Source of the DNA: Amnibacterium flavum
Lineage (GTDB): Bacteria; Actinomycetota; Actinomycetes; Actinomycetales; Microbacteriaceae
Assembly: GCF_003097495.1 (NCBI RefSeq)
Contig: NZ_QEOP01000002.1
Location: 310,001 to 374,000 of the forward strand
Reading direction: 5' to 3'
Length of the DNA: 64,000 bases
Shown: positions 9,561 through 18,129 of the stretch, piece by piece
Numbering within the stretch: position 1 is the first letter of the stretch
How the letters are laid out: each line of letters starts with the position of its first letter
The notes under the pieces: generated by a model
The model's input: only the letters and a program-made list of their open reading frames with translations
What the model was told of the DNA's origin: nothing
Databases searched by the model: none
Translations under genes and position numbers: made by a program

Positions 9561-9605
9561 GCGCCGGGGTTCCGGCGGGTGATGAGCCCGCCGGAGCCCC
9601 GGCGC
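9561..9605 (+). terminator. Strong hairpin terminator after the M28 peptidase gene
   Basis: 19-bp stem with one G-T-type mismatch (9561-9579 against 9587-9605) and a 7-nt loop, 26 bp after the peptidase stop and followed by ttccg. It is the clearest terminator-like hairpin in this part of the window. Confidence 0.7.
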
Positions 9606-9683
9606 TTCCGTCTGCGCCGGACGGCGGCCCGAGCGCCCGGATCCTGCTGCGCCGGCGGGCGTGCCGGGCGGTACCGTAGACGG

Positions 9684-10208
9684 ATGGCCACCGAATTGAC
9701 CGCTGCCCCCGCTGAAGCCTCGACCGACGGGGCGCCTCCCAAGGAGGTCCTCGGCTGGCTCGAGTTCGGCGAGGCGGCCCGGTCGCTCGCCCACTCGGTC
9801 GCCGAGAGCGGATTCGCTCCCGAGATCGTCATCGCGATCGCACGCGGTGGTCTGATCGTGGGCGGCGCGGTCGCTTACGCCCTCGGCGTGAAGTCCTGCG
9901 GCAGCATCAACGTCGAGCTCTACACCGGCATCGACGAAACCCTGCCCGAACCCCTGGTGCTGCCGCCGTTCCTCGACGGCGCGGCCCTCGACGGCAAGCG
10001 GGTGCTGCTCGTCGACGACGTCTCCCAGTCGGGCCAGACCCTCGCCCTCGCTGTCGACATCATCACCGGGATGGGTGCCGAGGTGCGGAGCGTGACGCTC
10101 TACACCAAGCCGCAGACCACGTTCGTCCCCGACTTCGCCTGGAAGGACACCGACCGGTGGATCGTCTTCCCCTGGTCCGCTCAGCCTCCCGTCACCGTCG
10201 CTCCCTGA
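9684..10208 (+). CDS. Phosphoribosyltransferase
   Basis: 174 residues from ATG 9684. The PRPP-binding loop LLVDDVSQSGQT lies at about 111-122 and the IAIARGGLIVGG stretch near 54-65 matches type I PRTases. The lid and hood residues that set base specificity do not assign it to hypoxanthine, xanthine or uracil. The family is usually a purine-salvage or cytokinin-related PRTase in actinobacteria. It starts a plus-strand run with the S51-like gene, ung and the GNAT gene. Confidence 0.85.
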   Translation: MATELTAAPAEASTDGAPPKEVLGWLEFGEAARSLAHSVAESGFAPEIVIAIARGGLIVGGAVAYALGVKSCGSINVELYTGIDETLPEPLVLPPFLDGAALDGKRVLLVDDVSQSGQTLALAVDIITGMGAEVRSVTLYTKPQTTFVPDFAWKDTDRWIVFPWSAQPPVTVAP

Positions 10209-10298
10209 GCCGGCCGGAGCGCCGACCAGCCGATCGGGATCGACGATCCCGGCAGGGTTCCGAGGGGGCGTCCGGTCGAGCCCCCTAGGATCGGCCCC

Positions 10299-11027
10299 GT
10301 GAGTGTGCACCTGGTCGGCGGCGGTTGGAGCGAAGGGGCCCCTTCGGTCGCTTACGCGGAGTTCCTGACGGAGTGCGCGGCTCGCGCCGAGCAGGTCGAG
10401 CACGCCGGAGCGCCGCGAATCGCGGTAGTGGTCGTGCGCGACGGAGACGGGCTCGAGCATGCCGCACGACTCGTCGGCGAGCTGACCCAGATCTCCGAGA
10501 TCGACGAGCACGTCACGGTGCTCGTCGAGGGGTTCCCCGCATCGGTCGACATCCTCGACGAGGTCGACGGGGTGCTCATCGGGGGCGGTCTGACCCCGGC
10601 CTATCACCAGAGCGTCGGGCCTCTCTTCGACCGCCTGCGCGAGGTCGTCAGTGACGGCGTCCCCTATCTCGGCTTCTCGGCCGGGGCGATGATCGCGGCG
10701 GAACGGGCACTGCTCGGTGGTTGGCGGATCGGAGGGGTGGCCGTCGCCCCCGAGGAGGCGAGCGAGGAGCTCGACGAGATCACGATCGTCCCCGGAATCG
10801 GGCTGGTCGACCTCACCGTCGACGTGCACACCGCCCAGTGGGGAACCCTGTCCCGGCTCGTCGCCTCCACCGCGGCGGGCGTCGTCGACGGGGGAGTCGC
10901 GATCGACGAGGGCACCTCGCTCATCGTCGGCGCATCAGGGGCGAGAGTCGTGGGATCCGGCAGTGTCTGGCGGGTGGCCCCCGCCGAGGCCGGTGCCGTC
11001 GTGTCCGTGCTGTCGGCCGTCGACTGA
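10299..11027 (+). CDS. S51-like (peptidase E / cyanophycinase-fold) protein
   Basis: 242 residues from GTG 10299. The nucleophile elbow YLGFSAGAM places the Ser at 127, as in peptidase E and cyanophycinase, and [11 protein letters not shown] (92-102) matches the conserved GG-rich turn before it. A plausible His partner is in VDVHTAQWG. Peptidase E removes N-terminal Asp from dipeptides, but this protein is divergent and its substrate is not established. It sits 90 bp after the PRTase gene and 7 bp before ung. Confidence 0.7.
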   Translation: MSVHLVGGGWSEGAPSVAYAEFLTECAARAEQVEHAGAPRIAVVVVRDGDGLEHAARLVGELTQISEIDEHVTVLVEGFPASVDILDEVDGVLIGGGLTPAYHQSVGPLFDRLREVVSDGVPYLGFSAGAMIAAERALLGGWRIGGVAVAPEEASEELDEITIVPGIGLVDLTVDVHTAQWGTLSRLVASTAAGVVDGGVAIDEGTSLIVGASGARVVGSGSVWRVAPAEAGAVVSVLSAVD

Positions 11028-11034
11028 GGCCCCC

Positions 11035-11724
11035 GTGCCGCGTACGCTCGCCGAGCTCGCCTCCGACGGAGAACTCGACCCCGGTTGGGCCGACGCGCTC
11101 GCCGAGGTCCAGCCCGTCGTGACCCGGATGGGCGAGTTCCTCCGTGCCGAGCACGAGGCCGGGCGAGGATCGCTGCCCGAGGGGCGCAACGTGCTGCGCG
11201 CCTTCCGTCAGCCGCTCGACGGGGTGAGGGTCCTCATCGTGGGCCAGGATCCCTATCCGACCCCCGGCCACCCCATCGGTCTGTCCTTCGCGGTGGAACG
11301 TCACGTGCGACCGATTCCGCGCAGTCTCGCGAACATCTACCGCGAGCTCAACGACGATCTCGGGATCCCGCCCGCCGAGCACGGCGATCTGACGTCCTGG
11401 AGCGAGAACGGCGTGCTCCTGCTGAACAGGGTCCTCACCGTCGAGCCGGGCAAGTCGGGATCGCACCGGGGCAAGGGGTGGGAGGACGTCACCGACGCCG
11501 CGATCCGCGCGCTCGTCGACCGGGGCGGTCCCCTCGTCGCGATTCTGTGGGGCAACGACGCCCAGAAGCTGCGGCCTGCGCTCGGCGAGGTCCCCGTCAT
11601 CGCATCGGTGCACCCGAGTCCGCTGTCGGCCTCGCGGGGCTTCTTCGGGTCGCGTCCGTTCAGTCGCGCCAACGCACTGCTCGAGGAGCAGGGCGGCGAG
11701 CCGATCGACTGGCGGGTCCGCTGA
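11035..11724 (+). CDS. ung: Uracil-DNA glycosylase, family 1
   Basis: 229 residues from GTG 11035, just after the preceding stop. It excises uracil from DNA in base-excision repair. The water-activating loop GQDPYPT carries catalytic D72, and the Leu-intercalation loop [17 protein letters not shown] carries H193. [12 protein letters not shown] supplies the uracil-recognition Asn. Length and motif spacing match the Ung family. The frame is open about 300 bp upstream, but that portion is antisense-like and unrelated to Ung. Confidence 0.95.
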   Translation: MPRTLAELASDGELDPGWADALAEVQPVVTRMGEFLRAEHEAGRGSLPEGRNVLRAFRQPLDGVRVLIVGQDPYPTPGHPIGLSFAVERHVRPIPRSLANIYRELNDDLGIPPAEHGDLTSWSENGVLLLNRVLTVEPGKSGSHRGKGWEDVTDAAIRALVDRGGPLVAILWGNDAQKLRPALGEVPVIASVHPSPLSASRGFFGSRPFSRANALLEEQGGEPIDWRVR

Positions 11725-11782
11725 ACACGAGGGCGCCGCTCGGTCGCTAGGTTTGAGGCAGGCAGGCGCGGAAGGGGCGGCA

Positions 11783-12361
11783 GTGCTCGAAGAGGAATAC
11801 CAACCGCGCCGACAGCTGCCCCCGCACCTGCGCAAGGCTCCGCCGACCGAGTCGCCGTTCGCCTTCACCATCCGCCCCGCCACCGCTCGCGACCTGCCCG
11901 ACGTGCGGGAGATCTACAACTACTACGTCGTCAACAGCACCGTCACCTTCGACGAGGACCAGATGTCGCTTCGCGCCTGGCGTGCCCGGTTCGCCTTCCT
12001 CACGAAGCTCGGCATGCCGTTCCTCGTCGCCGTCTCGCCGTCGGGCGACGTGCTCGGCTACGCGCTGGTGTCGCCGTGGAAGCCGAAGCGCGCGTACCGC
12101 TACACGGTCGAGAACTCGATCTATCTGCGGCCCGCGGCGACGGGTAAGGGGCTCGGCCGTGCCCTGCTCGCCGCGCTGATCGACGCGTCGAAGCAGGCGG
12201 GGCTCAAGGAGATCATCGCCATCATCGCCGACAAGAACGCCGACGGATCCATCAAGCTGCACGAGTCGTTCGGCTTCAAGGAGACCGGCCGCATGGGCCG
12301 CGTCGGCTACAAGTTCGACCGCTGGCTGGGTACCGTCATGCTGCAGAAGAGCCTGAAGTAG
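11783..12361 (+). CDS. GNAT-family N-acetyltransferase (phosphinothricin-acetyltransferase-like)
   Basis: 192 residues from GTG 11783, chosen for its gaagggg Shine-Dalgarno; a TTG ten codons earlier is the alternative. The GNAT core begins at about residue 30 (FTIRPATARDLPDVREIYNYY). The acetyl-CoA loop is near GKGLGRALLAALI, and the C-terminal LHESFGFKETGRMGRVGYKF resembles the Pat/bar group that acetylates amino-acid-like compounds. The first 30 residues are a basic extension without a known role. It is the last gene of the run starting with the PRTase. Confidence 0.85.
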   Translation: MLEEEYQPRRQLPPHLRKAPPTESPFAFTIRPATARDLPDVREIYNYYVVNSTVTFDEDQMSLRAWRARFAFLTKLGMPFLVAVSPSGDVLGYALVSPWKPKRAYRYTVENSIYLRPAATGKGLGRALLAALIDASKQAGLKEIIAIIADKNADGSIKLHESFGFKETGRMGRVGYKFDRWLGTVMLQKSLK

Positions 12362-12382
12362 CGCCCCTCTCCTCATGATCGA

Positions 12383-12712
12383 TCAGGGGTGACGGCCGCC
12401 GAGCTCGACGAGTGTCACTCCCACGATGATGAGCAGGATGCCGCCGACCTGGATCCAGGTGAGGGTCTCACCGAACGCCAGCCAGCTCACCAGGGCGACG
12501 AGCGCGACGCCGACGGCCGCCCAGATGGCGTAGGCGATGCCGAGGGGGATGCCCCGCGACAGGCTGAGCGACAGGCAGGTGAACGCCACCGCGTAGCCGA
12601 CGCCGACGATGCCGTACGCCCACCACTTCGCCCCGTCACCCGAGGTCAGACGCAGGAACGACGTCGCGATCACCTCTGCGACGATCGCGATCGCGAGGAA
12701 CAGATAACCCAT
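12383..12712 (-). CDS. Small multidrug resistance (SMR) transporter
   Basis: 109 residues from ATG 12712, with four transmembrane helices. E13 in VAEVIATSF is the essential proton/substrate carboxylate of EmrE-type pumps. The sequence keeps the typical helix-2 to helix-4 features (AYAIWAAVGV, GETLTWIQVGGILLIIVGVTL). Such dimers export quaternary ammonium compounds, guanidinium or polyamines by proton antiport. It is a lone gene, convergent with the GNAT gene and divergent from the amidase gene 56 bp away. Confidence 0.92.
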   Translation of the reverse strand: MGYLFLAIAIVAEVIATSFLRLTSGDGAKWWAYGIVGVGYAVAFTCLSLSLSRGIPLGIAYAIWAAVGVALVALVSWLAFGETLTWIQVGGILLIIVGVTLVELGGRHP

Positions 12713-12768
12713 GGCTCAACAGTGCCAGTTCGGGATGAACAACCGAGTGCGGTCAATAGGCTCGAGGC

Positions 12769-14199
12769 ATGTTCGAACTGCATCACCTGAGCGCGCAGGA
12801 GCAATGGGACTGGCTCCAACGGGGCGACATCACACCCGTCGAGCTCGTCGAGCACTACCTGTCCCGCATCGAGCGGTTGAATCCCGAACTCGGTGCGTTC
12901 TCGCGCATCGACGCCGACCATGCACTCGACCGGGCGCGCGAGCTGCACGGGTCGGTCCCGAAGACCGCGGAGCTGTGGGGTCTCCCGATCGCCGAGAAGG
13001 AGCTCGCCCGGCGTGAGGGGCACTCCTGGACCGGCGGATCCCGCGCGTTCGCCGATCAGATCGCCGATCGCACCGATGCGATCGTCTCGGTGCTCGACGA
13101 GGCGGGATCGGTGAGCCTCGGAGCGACGACCGCTCCCGAGTTCGGCTTCCCCTCGTACACCGAGCCAATCGGCCGGCCGCCCGTCCGCAATCCGTACGAC
13201 GGTGCTCTCGGCGCCGGCGGTTCGAGCGGGGGAGCGGCGGCGGCCGTCGCGGCCGGCCTGCTGCCATTCGCGCCCGGCTCGGACGGCGGCGGTTCCGTGC
13301 GCATTCCAGCCGCCGCAACGGGACTCGTGGGCCTCAAACCGACCCGCGGGTTGGTCCCGGCGACCGCGCCGAGTCTCGCCGAGCTGGTCGCGAACGGCGC
13401 GCTCGCCCGAACCGTCGAAGACGCCGCGATGCTGGTCGACGCGATGACCGCGCGGCGTGCGGGCGAGATCGGCTTCGAGTCCGCGCTGCGGCCGCCCGAC
13501 CCCGGCCGCCTGCTCGGACCGGCTGTCTACGGTGAGGGACGGTTCCAGATCGGTGTGAGCACGGCCTCACCGTGGGACGACTCCCACGGGATCACCCTCG
13601 ATGCAGCCGCGCGGACCGCACTCGACGAGGCGCTCGCGCTCATCGGCTCCCGCGGCCACGGCGTCGAGGAGGTCGGCTTTCCCGACGCATCCCGCTATCC
13701 GGCGGCGTTCCGCACGATATGGCAGGCGGGAGCGGCCGCGCTGCCGCTCGATGACACGCAACTGGGCCTCGTGGAGCCGCTGACGGCGTGGCTGGTCCGA
13801 GAGGGCAGAGCCCTTCCCGTCGTCCGACTGGTCGAGGCGCTCTCGGCTCTCGCGCAGTTCGAGCGCGACCTGATCCGGACCTGGTTCGGGACGGAAGGTG
13901 CGCGCGTCGACGCGGTCATCACGCCCGCGCTCGCGATGACGCCGCGTCCGATCGGCTGGTACGACGCGGAGGACGGCGACCGCAACTTCGCTCAGCAGGT
14001 CGAGTACACCCCGTTCACGTCGTTCGTGAACGTCTCGGGATTGCCGGCCGTGACGCTTCCCGTCTCGGTCACTGCCGAGGGGCTGCCGATGGGGGTGCAG
14101 CTGATCGGCCCGCCCGGGGGAGAGGCGACGATCCTGTCGATCGGCCGCCAGCTCGAGCGGGTGCTGCAGTGGCAGAGGCGGCACCCGCCGCAGTGGTGA
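12769..14199 (+). CDS. Amidase signature-family amidohydrolase
   Basis: 476 residues from ATG 12769. The Ser-cisSer-Lys triad is visible: K77 (LPIAEKELA), S152 (GAGGSSGGAAAA) and nucleophile S176 (GSDGGGSVRIPA), followed by GLVGLKPTRG. The length matches GatA-type or stand-alone amidases. No gatB or gatC lies nearby, so a catabolic amidase is likelier than a tRNA amidotransferase subunit. A 58-bp palindromic repeat begins 5 bp after the stop and may act as its terminator. Confidence 0.9.
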   Translation: MFELHHLSAQEQWDWLQRGDITPVELVEHYLSRIERLNPELGAFSRIDADHALDRARELHGSVPKTAELWGLPIAEKELARREGHSWTGGSRAFADQIADRTDAIVSVLDEAGSVSLGATTAPEFGFPSYTEPIGRPPVRNPYDGALGAGGSSGGAAAAVAAGLLPFAPGSDGGGSVRIPAAATGLVGLKPTRGLVPATAPSLAELVANGALARTVEDAAMLVDAMTARRAGEIGFESALRPPDPGRLLGPAVYGEGRFQIGVSTASPWDDSHGITLDAAARTALDEALALIGSRGHGVEEVGFPDASRYPAAFRTIWQAGAAALPLDDTQLGLVEPLTAWLVREGRALPVVRLVEALSALAQFERDLIRTWFGTEGARVDAVITPALAMTPRPIGWYDAEDGDRNFAQQVEYTPFTSFVNVSGLPAVTLPVSVTAEGLPMGVQLIGPPGGEATILSIGRQLERVLQWQRRHPPQW

Positions 14200-14204
14200 G
14201 CGCC

Positions 14205-14262
14205 GAATTGCCGGGTTCGGGCGGTGTTCTCGCGAGAGAACTGCCTGAACCGGGCAACTCGG
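14205..14262. repeat. 58-bp palindromic repeat, copy 1 (intergenic)
   Basis: Imperfect palindrome running from gaattgccgggttcggg to ctgaaccgggcaactcgg around a variable centre. The same 58-bp element occurs at 38471-38528, inside treY, and at 49705-49762. By hand alignment, copy 1 matches copy 3 at about 42 of 58 positions, with most differences in the loop. It sits directly behind the amidase stop codon. Confidence 0.8.
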
Positions 14263-14297
14263 GGCGGTCGGCCGTTTCACGTCGGCCCGAGATTAAG

Positions 14298-14316
14298 TAA
14301 GGTTAGGGTGTGCTAA
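14298..14316 (+). promoter_or_regulatory. Putative IdeR/DtxR iron box over the start of the siderophore-interacting gene
   Basis: taaggttagggtgtgctaa matches the 19-bp DtxR/IdeR consensus (TTAGGTTAGSCTAACCTAA) at about 14 positions. It overlaps the GTG start codon at 14310, so iron-loaded repressor would block both initiation and the likely leaderless transcript. The placement before a siderophore-interacting protein supports it; the right half-site is weak. Confidence 0.5.
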
Positions 14317-15236
14317 CTTCGCAGCGAACCCGACCTTCGTACCGCCCTTACCGGGTCAGGGTCGCGCGGATCCAACGCCTCAGCAGCACGTTCCTGCGGG
14401 TGACGTTCAGCGGTCCCGACCTCGATGTGTTCGGCACCGACGGCCTCGATCAGCGCATCAAGCTCGTCCTCCCGATCCCGGGGATCGGCTTCTCCGACTT
14501 CGGCGTCGACGACGAGGAGGTCCTCGCGGAGGGCTCGTGGTACCTGCGCTGGCGTCAGCTGCCCGACCATGCGCGCAATCCGATCCGCACCTACACGGTG
14601 CGCAGCATCCGCCCCGACGACAACGAGATCGACGTCGACTTCGTCTGCCACGGGGACTCCGGCCCCGCCTCGTCCTGGGTCACGCGGGCCAGAGTCGGGG
14701 ATCCGCTCGTCATCGTGGGTCCCGACGCGCGCAGCGAGAACGCGAAAGAGGGCATCGAGTTCAAGCCGGGGGCGGCTCGGCGGATCCTGCTCGCGGGAGA
14801 CGAGACCGCGCTGCCCGCGATCTCCGCGATCCTCGGCTCGCTGCCCGCGGGAACGCGAGCGCACGCGGTCATCGAGGTGCCGCACGTCGACGACTGGACG
14901 CCTCTCGCCGATTCCCCTGACGTCACCGTGTCCTGGCTCGTGCGCGATCGCTCGGCCGGCCGATCGCAGCTCGCCGAGACGGTCCGCGCCTGGTACGCAC
15001 GCGAGTGCGAGGCCAGTTCCGACTCGCCCGACGAACTCGATGATGTCGACATCGACCAGACGATCCTGTGGGAGACGCCCGCCGAGGCGCCGATCGATTC
15101 GCTCTACGCCTGGATCGCCGGAGAGGCGAGCATGGTCAAGGAGATCCGCCGCTATCTCGTGCGCGACTGCGGCATCCACCGCCGCCAGGTCGCGTTCATG
15201 GGCTACTGGCGCGAAGGCCGGTCAGAGGACAGCTGA
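14310..15236 (+). CDS. Siderophore-interacting protein (FAD-dependent ferric-siderophore reductase)
   Basis: 308 residues from GTG 14310. The N-terminal FAD-binding barrel carries RTYTVR (93-98), matching the RxYTxR flavin motif. A C-terminal NAD(P)H-binding SIP domain begins near ILLAGDETALPAISAIL, and the protein ends with GYWREGRSE, typical of the ViuB/SIP family. It reduces ferric siderophores in the cytoplasm to release iron. No siderophore synthesis or ABC import genes are next to it. The start codon lies inside a candidate iron box and no clear ribosome site precedes it, which suggests a leaderless transcript. Confidence 0.92.
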   Translation: MLTSQRTRPSYRPYRVRVARIQRLSSTFLRVTFSGPDLDVFGTDGLDQRIKLVLPIPGIGFSDFGVDDEEVLAEGSWYLRWRQLPDHARNPIRTYTVRSIRPDDNEIDVDFVCHGDSGPASSWVTRARVGDPLVIVGPDARSENAKEGIEFKPGAARRILLAGDETALPAISAILGSLPAGTRAHAVIEVPHVDDWTPLADSPDVTVSWLVRDRSAGRSQLAETVRAWYARECEASSDSPDELDDVDIDQTILWETPAEAPIDSLYAWIAGEASMVKEIRRYLVRDCGIHRRQVAFMGYWREGRSEDS

Positions 15237-15253
15237 TCGCGGGTCGGGCCCGC

Positions 15254-16144
15254 TCAGGATCGGGCGGTGTCCACGCGCTCCTGGCTGGCGCGCCACAGCT
15301 TCTTCGCGAACACCGCGTCGTCGGCTTGGGCTGACGTCGAGCCGTCGGGAAGGAGGCGGTCGAAGTAGGTGCCGCTGGGGGAGTCGATCTCGGCTGCCGC
15401 GATCAAGCGGATGAGGGGTTCGGCGCCCTGCTCGGGACTGATGCCGTAGTTCCCGTGGGTCAGGAAGTCGATCGCCGACATCATCCAGCCGCCCGCGCCG
15501 AAGCTCGTGCGGACGAAGCCGGGGTGGAACGAGTACGCCTCCACCCCCGTGCCGGCGATCCGGCGCGCGAGTTCCTTGATGAAGAGGATGTTCGCGAGCT
15601 TCACGTTCGAGTAGGCCCGCCAGCCGCCGAGCCACGGCCCGCGCTGCGAGTCGAGGTCGTCGAGCGAGATGCGGCCCCCGCGCGCGGCGACGCTCGCGGT
15701 CTGGATGATCCGCACACTGCCCTTCGGTGCGGTCTTGGCGGTCTCGACGATGCGCGGGAGGATCAGATCGGTGAGCAGGAACCCGGCCAGGTGCGATTCC
15801 TGGAAGGTGCGCTCGTTGCGGTCGGCGGTGAAGGTGCGGGTGTTCTGCATGCCGCCCGCGTTGTTGGCCAGCACGTGGATTCGGGGGTAGCGCGCGAGCA
15901 GGTCGGAGGCGAGGGAACGGACTTCGGCGAGCCGACCGTAATCGGCGACGAAGGCGTCGGCTCCGAGTTCCTTCGCCGTCTTGGCCGTGCGTTCGGGGTT
16001 GCGTCCGACGATCGCGATCTCGGCTCCGAGCGCGGAGAGGGCCCGCGCTGCGGCCCCGCCGATGCCCGAGCTGGCGCCCGTGAGCACGACGGTGCGCCCG
16101 ACCATGCTCGTGGGCGGGGGAAGTTCGCGACGGTCAGAGCTCAT
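15254..16144 (-). CDS. SDR oxidoreductase (retinol-dehydrogenase-like)
   Basis: 296 residues from ATG 16144. Rossmann motif TGASSGIGGAAA lies near 23-34, ANNAGG around 93-98, and the catalytic YSNVK (YxxxK) near 178-182. It resembles WWOX/RDH11-type SDRs that act on lipophilic alcohols or carbonyls. The gene overlaps the end of the HExxH gene upstream by 11 bp, so it is the last of a minus-strand run starting with the crotonase gene at 18930. The substrate is unknown. Confidence 0.88.
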   Translation of the reverse strand: MSSDRRELPPPTSMVGRTVVLTGASSGIGGAAARALSALGAEIAIVGRNPERTAKTAKELGADAFVADYGRLAEVRSLASDLLARYPRIHVLANNAGGMQNTRTFTADRNERTFQESHLAGFLLTDLILPRIVETAKTAPKGSVRIIQTASVAARGGRISLDDLDSQRGPWLGGWRAYSNVKLANILFIKELARRIAGTGVEAYSFHPGFVRTSFGAGGWMMSAIDFLTHGNYGISPEQGAEPLIRLIAAAEIDSPSGTYFDRLLPDGSTSAQADDAVFAKKLWRASQERVDTARS

Positions 16145-16661
16145 CGGAAGGGCCTGTCTTCTCGGGGCCCGAGTCGGCGGGGGCGACCGGCGACGCCGCT
16201 CGCGTACGCGGCTTGCGGGCCGCGGGGCGGGAGCGCGGCACGTAGCCGCCGTCTTCGAGGCCCGCTTCGATCTCGAATCGGTTGGTGAGCGGGTTCTGCC
16301 CGTGCAGTGCGTAGAGGACCGGCAGCCACAACCCGTACTTGCGCCACTGCTCGACGTGGACCTGCTCGTGCTTCAGCACAGCCTCGCTGTCGTTGTCCCG
16401 CGTGAGGTACACGCGGCCGACGGTGGTGCCACCGCGTTTGAACGCCCACTTGGGGAGGCCGGTGAGCACGATCAGCTCTCCTTCACGCCGCACCCGTCCC
16501 GTGCTGAGCGGGAGGCCGATGGTGAGCCCGACGAGTGTCGCGTATTCGAATCCGACCGCGCGCGCCCAACCGGGAGGGAAGGTCTCGCGCATGAAGCGCG
16601 TGTTGCGGAACTCGGTGAAGCGATCGCCGAGTTCGCTGATCCGGTCGCCGAGCCTGCTCAT
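16134..16661 (-). CDS. Conserved protein with HExxH motif, possible zinc peptidase-like
   Basis: 175 residues from ATG 16661, overlapping the stop of the upstream flavoenzyme (ATGA). HEQVH at 98-102 within AVLKHEQVHVEQW is an HExxH zinc-binding signature, with a possible third ligand (E131 or so) in NRFEIEAGLEDGG. A short hydrophobic stretch lies at 40-52 (YATLVGLTIGLPL). The last 30 residues are basic and Pro/Ala-rich. I do not recognise a named family, and whether it cuts peptides is inference from the motif only. It is translationally coupled to the flavoenzyme. Confidence 0.65.
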   Translation of the reverse strand: MSRLGDRISELGDRFTEFRNTRFMRETFPPGWARAVGFEYATLVGLTIGLPLSTGRVRREGELIVLTGLPKWAFKRGGTTVGRVYLTRDNDSEAVLKHEQVHVEQWRKYGLWLPVLYALHGQNPLTNRFEIEAGLEDGGYVPRSRPAARKPRTRAASPVAPADSGPEKTGPSDEL

Positions 16662-18097
16662 GATTCGGGCCTTCCGTAGGTCTCGAGGAGGCGGAGCCAG
16701 ACCTCGCTGATGGTCGGATACGACGGCACCGCGTGCCACAGGCGACGGACCGGGACCTGGCCGACCACGGCGATCGTCGCCGAGTGGACCAGATCGGCCA
16801 CATCCTGTCCGACGAAGGTCGCGCCGAGGACGATGTCGCGTTCGGTGTCGATCACCAGACGGGCGGTGCCCTTGTACCCGTCGGCCTGCAGCGCGGCGCC
16901 GGAGACCGAGCCGATCTCGTAATCGACGCTGCGCACCGGGTAGCCCGCGTCCGTCGCGGCCTTCTCGGTGAGCCCGACGGAGGCGACCTCGGGGTCGGTG
17001 AAGGTGACCTGGGGGACCGCCTCCGCGTCGGCGGTGGCGACGTGGAGACCCCACGGCGCGTCGTCGACCGTGCGGTCCTGCGCGCGGGCCGCGATGACCT
17101 CGCCCGCCGCCCGAGCCTGGTACTTGCCCTGATGCGTGAGGAGGGCGCGGTGGTTGACGTCTCCCACGGCGTACAGCCACTTCTCGTCGGCGTTCGTCGG
17201 GGCGTCCACGAGGAGGGTGTCGTCGACCCCCAGCCAGTCGCCGTCGTCGAGGCCGACCGTGCTGAGACCGAGATCCTCGGTGCGCGGGGTGCGTCCCGTC
17301 GCGAGGAGCACCTCGGCCGCGGTCACGACCGTACCGTCGTCGAGGGTGATGACCGCGTCGCCTGCGTCGTCGCGGCGCACCGAGACCGGCGATCGCCCGA
17401 GGTGGAGCGTTGCGCCCGCCTCGGTGAGGGCATCGGCGACGAGCTGGCCCGCGAAGGGCTCCATGCTGGCGAGCAGCCCTCCGCGCGCGATGACGGTGAC
17501 GGTGCTGCCGAGACCGGCGAACGCGGTCGCCATCTCGGCGGCGACGACTCCGCCGCCGATGATCGCGATCGAGTCGGGGATGTCGGTCACCCCGGTGGCT
17601 TCGCGGCTGGTCCAGGGCTGTGCGTCGGCGAGACCGTCGATGTCGGGCAGCAGCGCTGCCGACCCGGTCGAGACGGCGACCGCGTAGGTCGCCTCGAGCT
17701 CGACGATCTCGTTCTCGGGGGTCGTGACCGACACCTTCCGCACACCGCTGAGACGCGCATGGCCGCGGACGAGGTCGATGCCCGCCGATTCGAGCCAGCC
17801 GACCTGCCCGCCGTCGTCGTAGTCGCTGACGAACGAGTCGCGCCGGCGCAGCACCGCGGCGACGTCGAGGTCGCCGGTGACGGCCTGCTTGGCTCCGTCG
17901 ACCCTGAGCGCGGCGGAGCGGGCGTGGACGGATCGGAGGAGCGCCTTCGACGGCATGCACGCCCAGTAGGAGCATTCGCCGCCGACGAGTTCGCTCTCGA
18001 CGATGACCGTTCTCAGGCCGCGTTTGGTGGCGTAATCGGCGACGTTCTCGCCGACGGGGCCGGCTCCGATCACGATGAGGTCGTAGGTCGTTGTCAC
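16658..18097 (-). CDS. Pyridine nucleotide-disulfide oxidoreductase (LPD/mercuric-reductase-like)
   Basis: 479 residues from GTG 18097, with a ggag Shine-Dalgarno. An FAD-binding GAGPVGENVA (11-20), the redox-active disulfide GGECSYWACMPSK (C42, C47) and an NAD-binding GGGVVAAEMATAFAGLG are present, with the C-terminal dimerisation domain complete. The usual HxxPTxSE active-site His is replaced by Tyr: the segment reads SYPTISE (Y460, E465). It is therefore probably not a classical dihydrolipoamide dehydrogenase; quinone or small disulfide reduction is possible. It lies between the crotonase gene and the HExxH gene. Confidence 0.85.
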   Translation of the reverse strand: MTTTYDLIVIGAGPVGENVADYATKRGLRTVIVESELVGGECSYWACMPSKALLRSVHARSAALRVDGAKQAVTGDLDVAAVLRRRDSFVSDYDDGGQVGWLESAGIDLVRGHARLSGVRKVSVTTPENEIVELEATYAVAVSTGSAALLPDIDGLADAQPWTSREATGVTDIPDSIAIIGGGVVAAEMATAFAGLGSTVTVIARGGLLASMEPFAGQLVADALTEAGATLHLGRSPVSVRRDDAGDAVITLDDGTVVTAAEVLLATGRTPRTEDLGLSTVGLDDGDWLGVDDTLLVDAPTNADEKWLYAVGDVNHRALLTHQGKYQARAAGEVIAARAQDRTVDDAPWGLHVATADAEAVPQVTFTDPEVASVGLTEKAATDAGYPVRSVDYEIGSVSGAALQADGYKGTARLVIDTERDIVLGATFVGQDVADLVHSATIAVVGQVPVRRLWHAVPSYPTISEVWLRLLETYGRPES

Positions 18098-18129
18098 GAA
18101 GGGTCTCCTGTCGCGGAAGCTCCGGCCGG

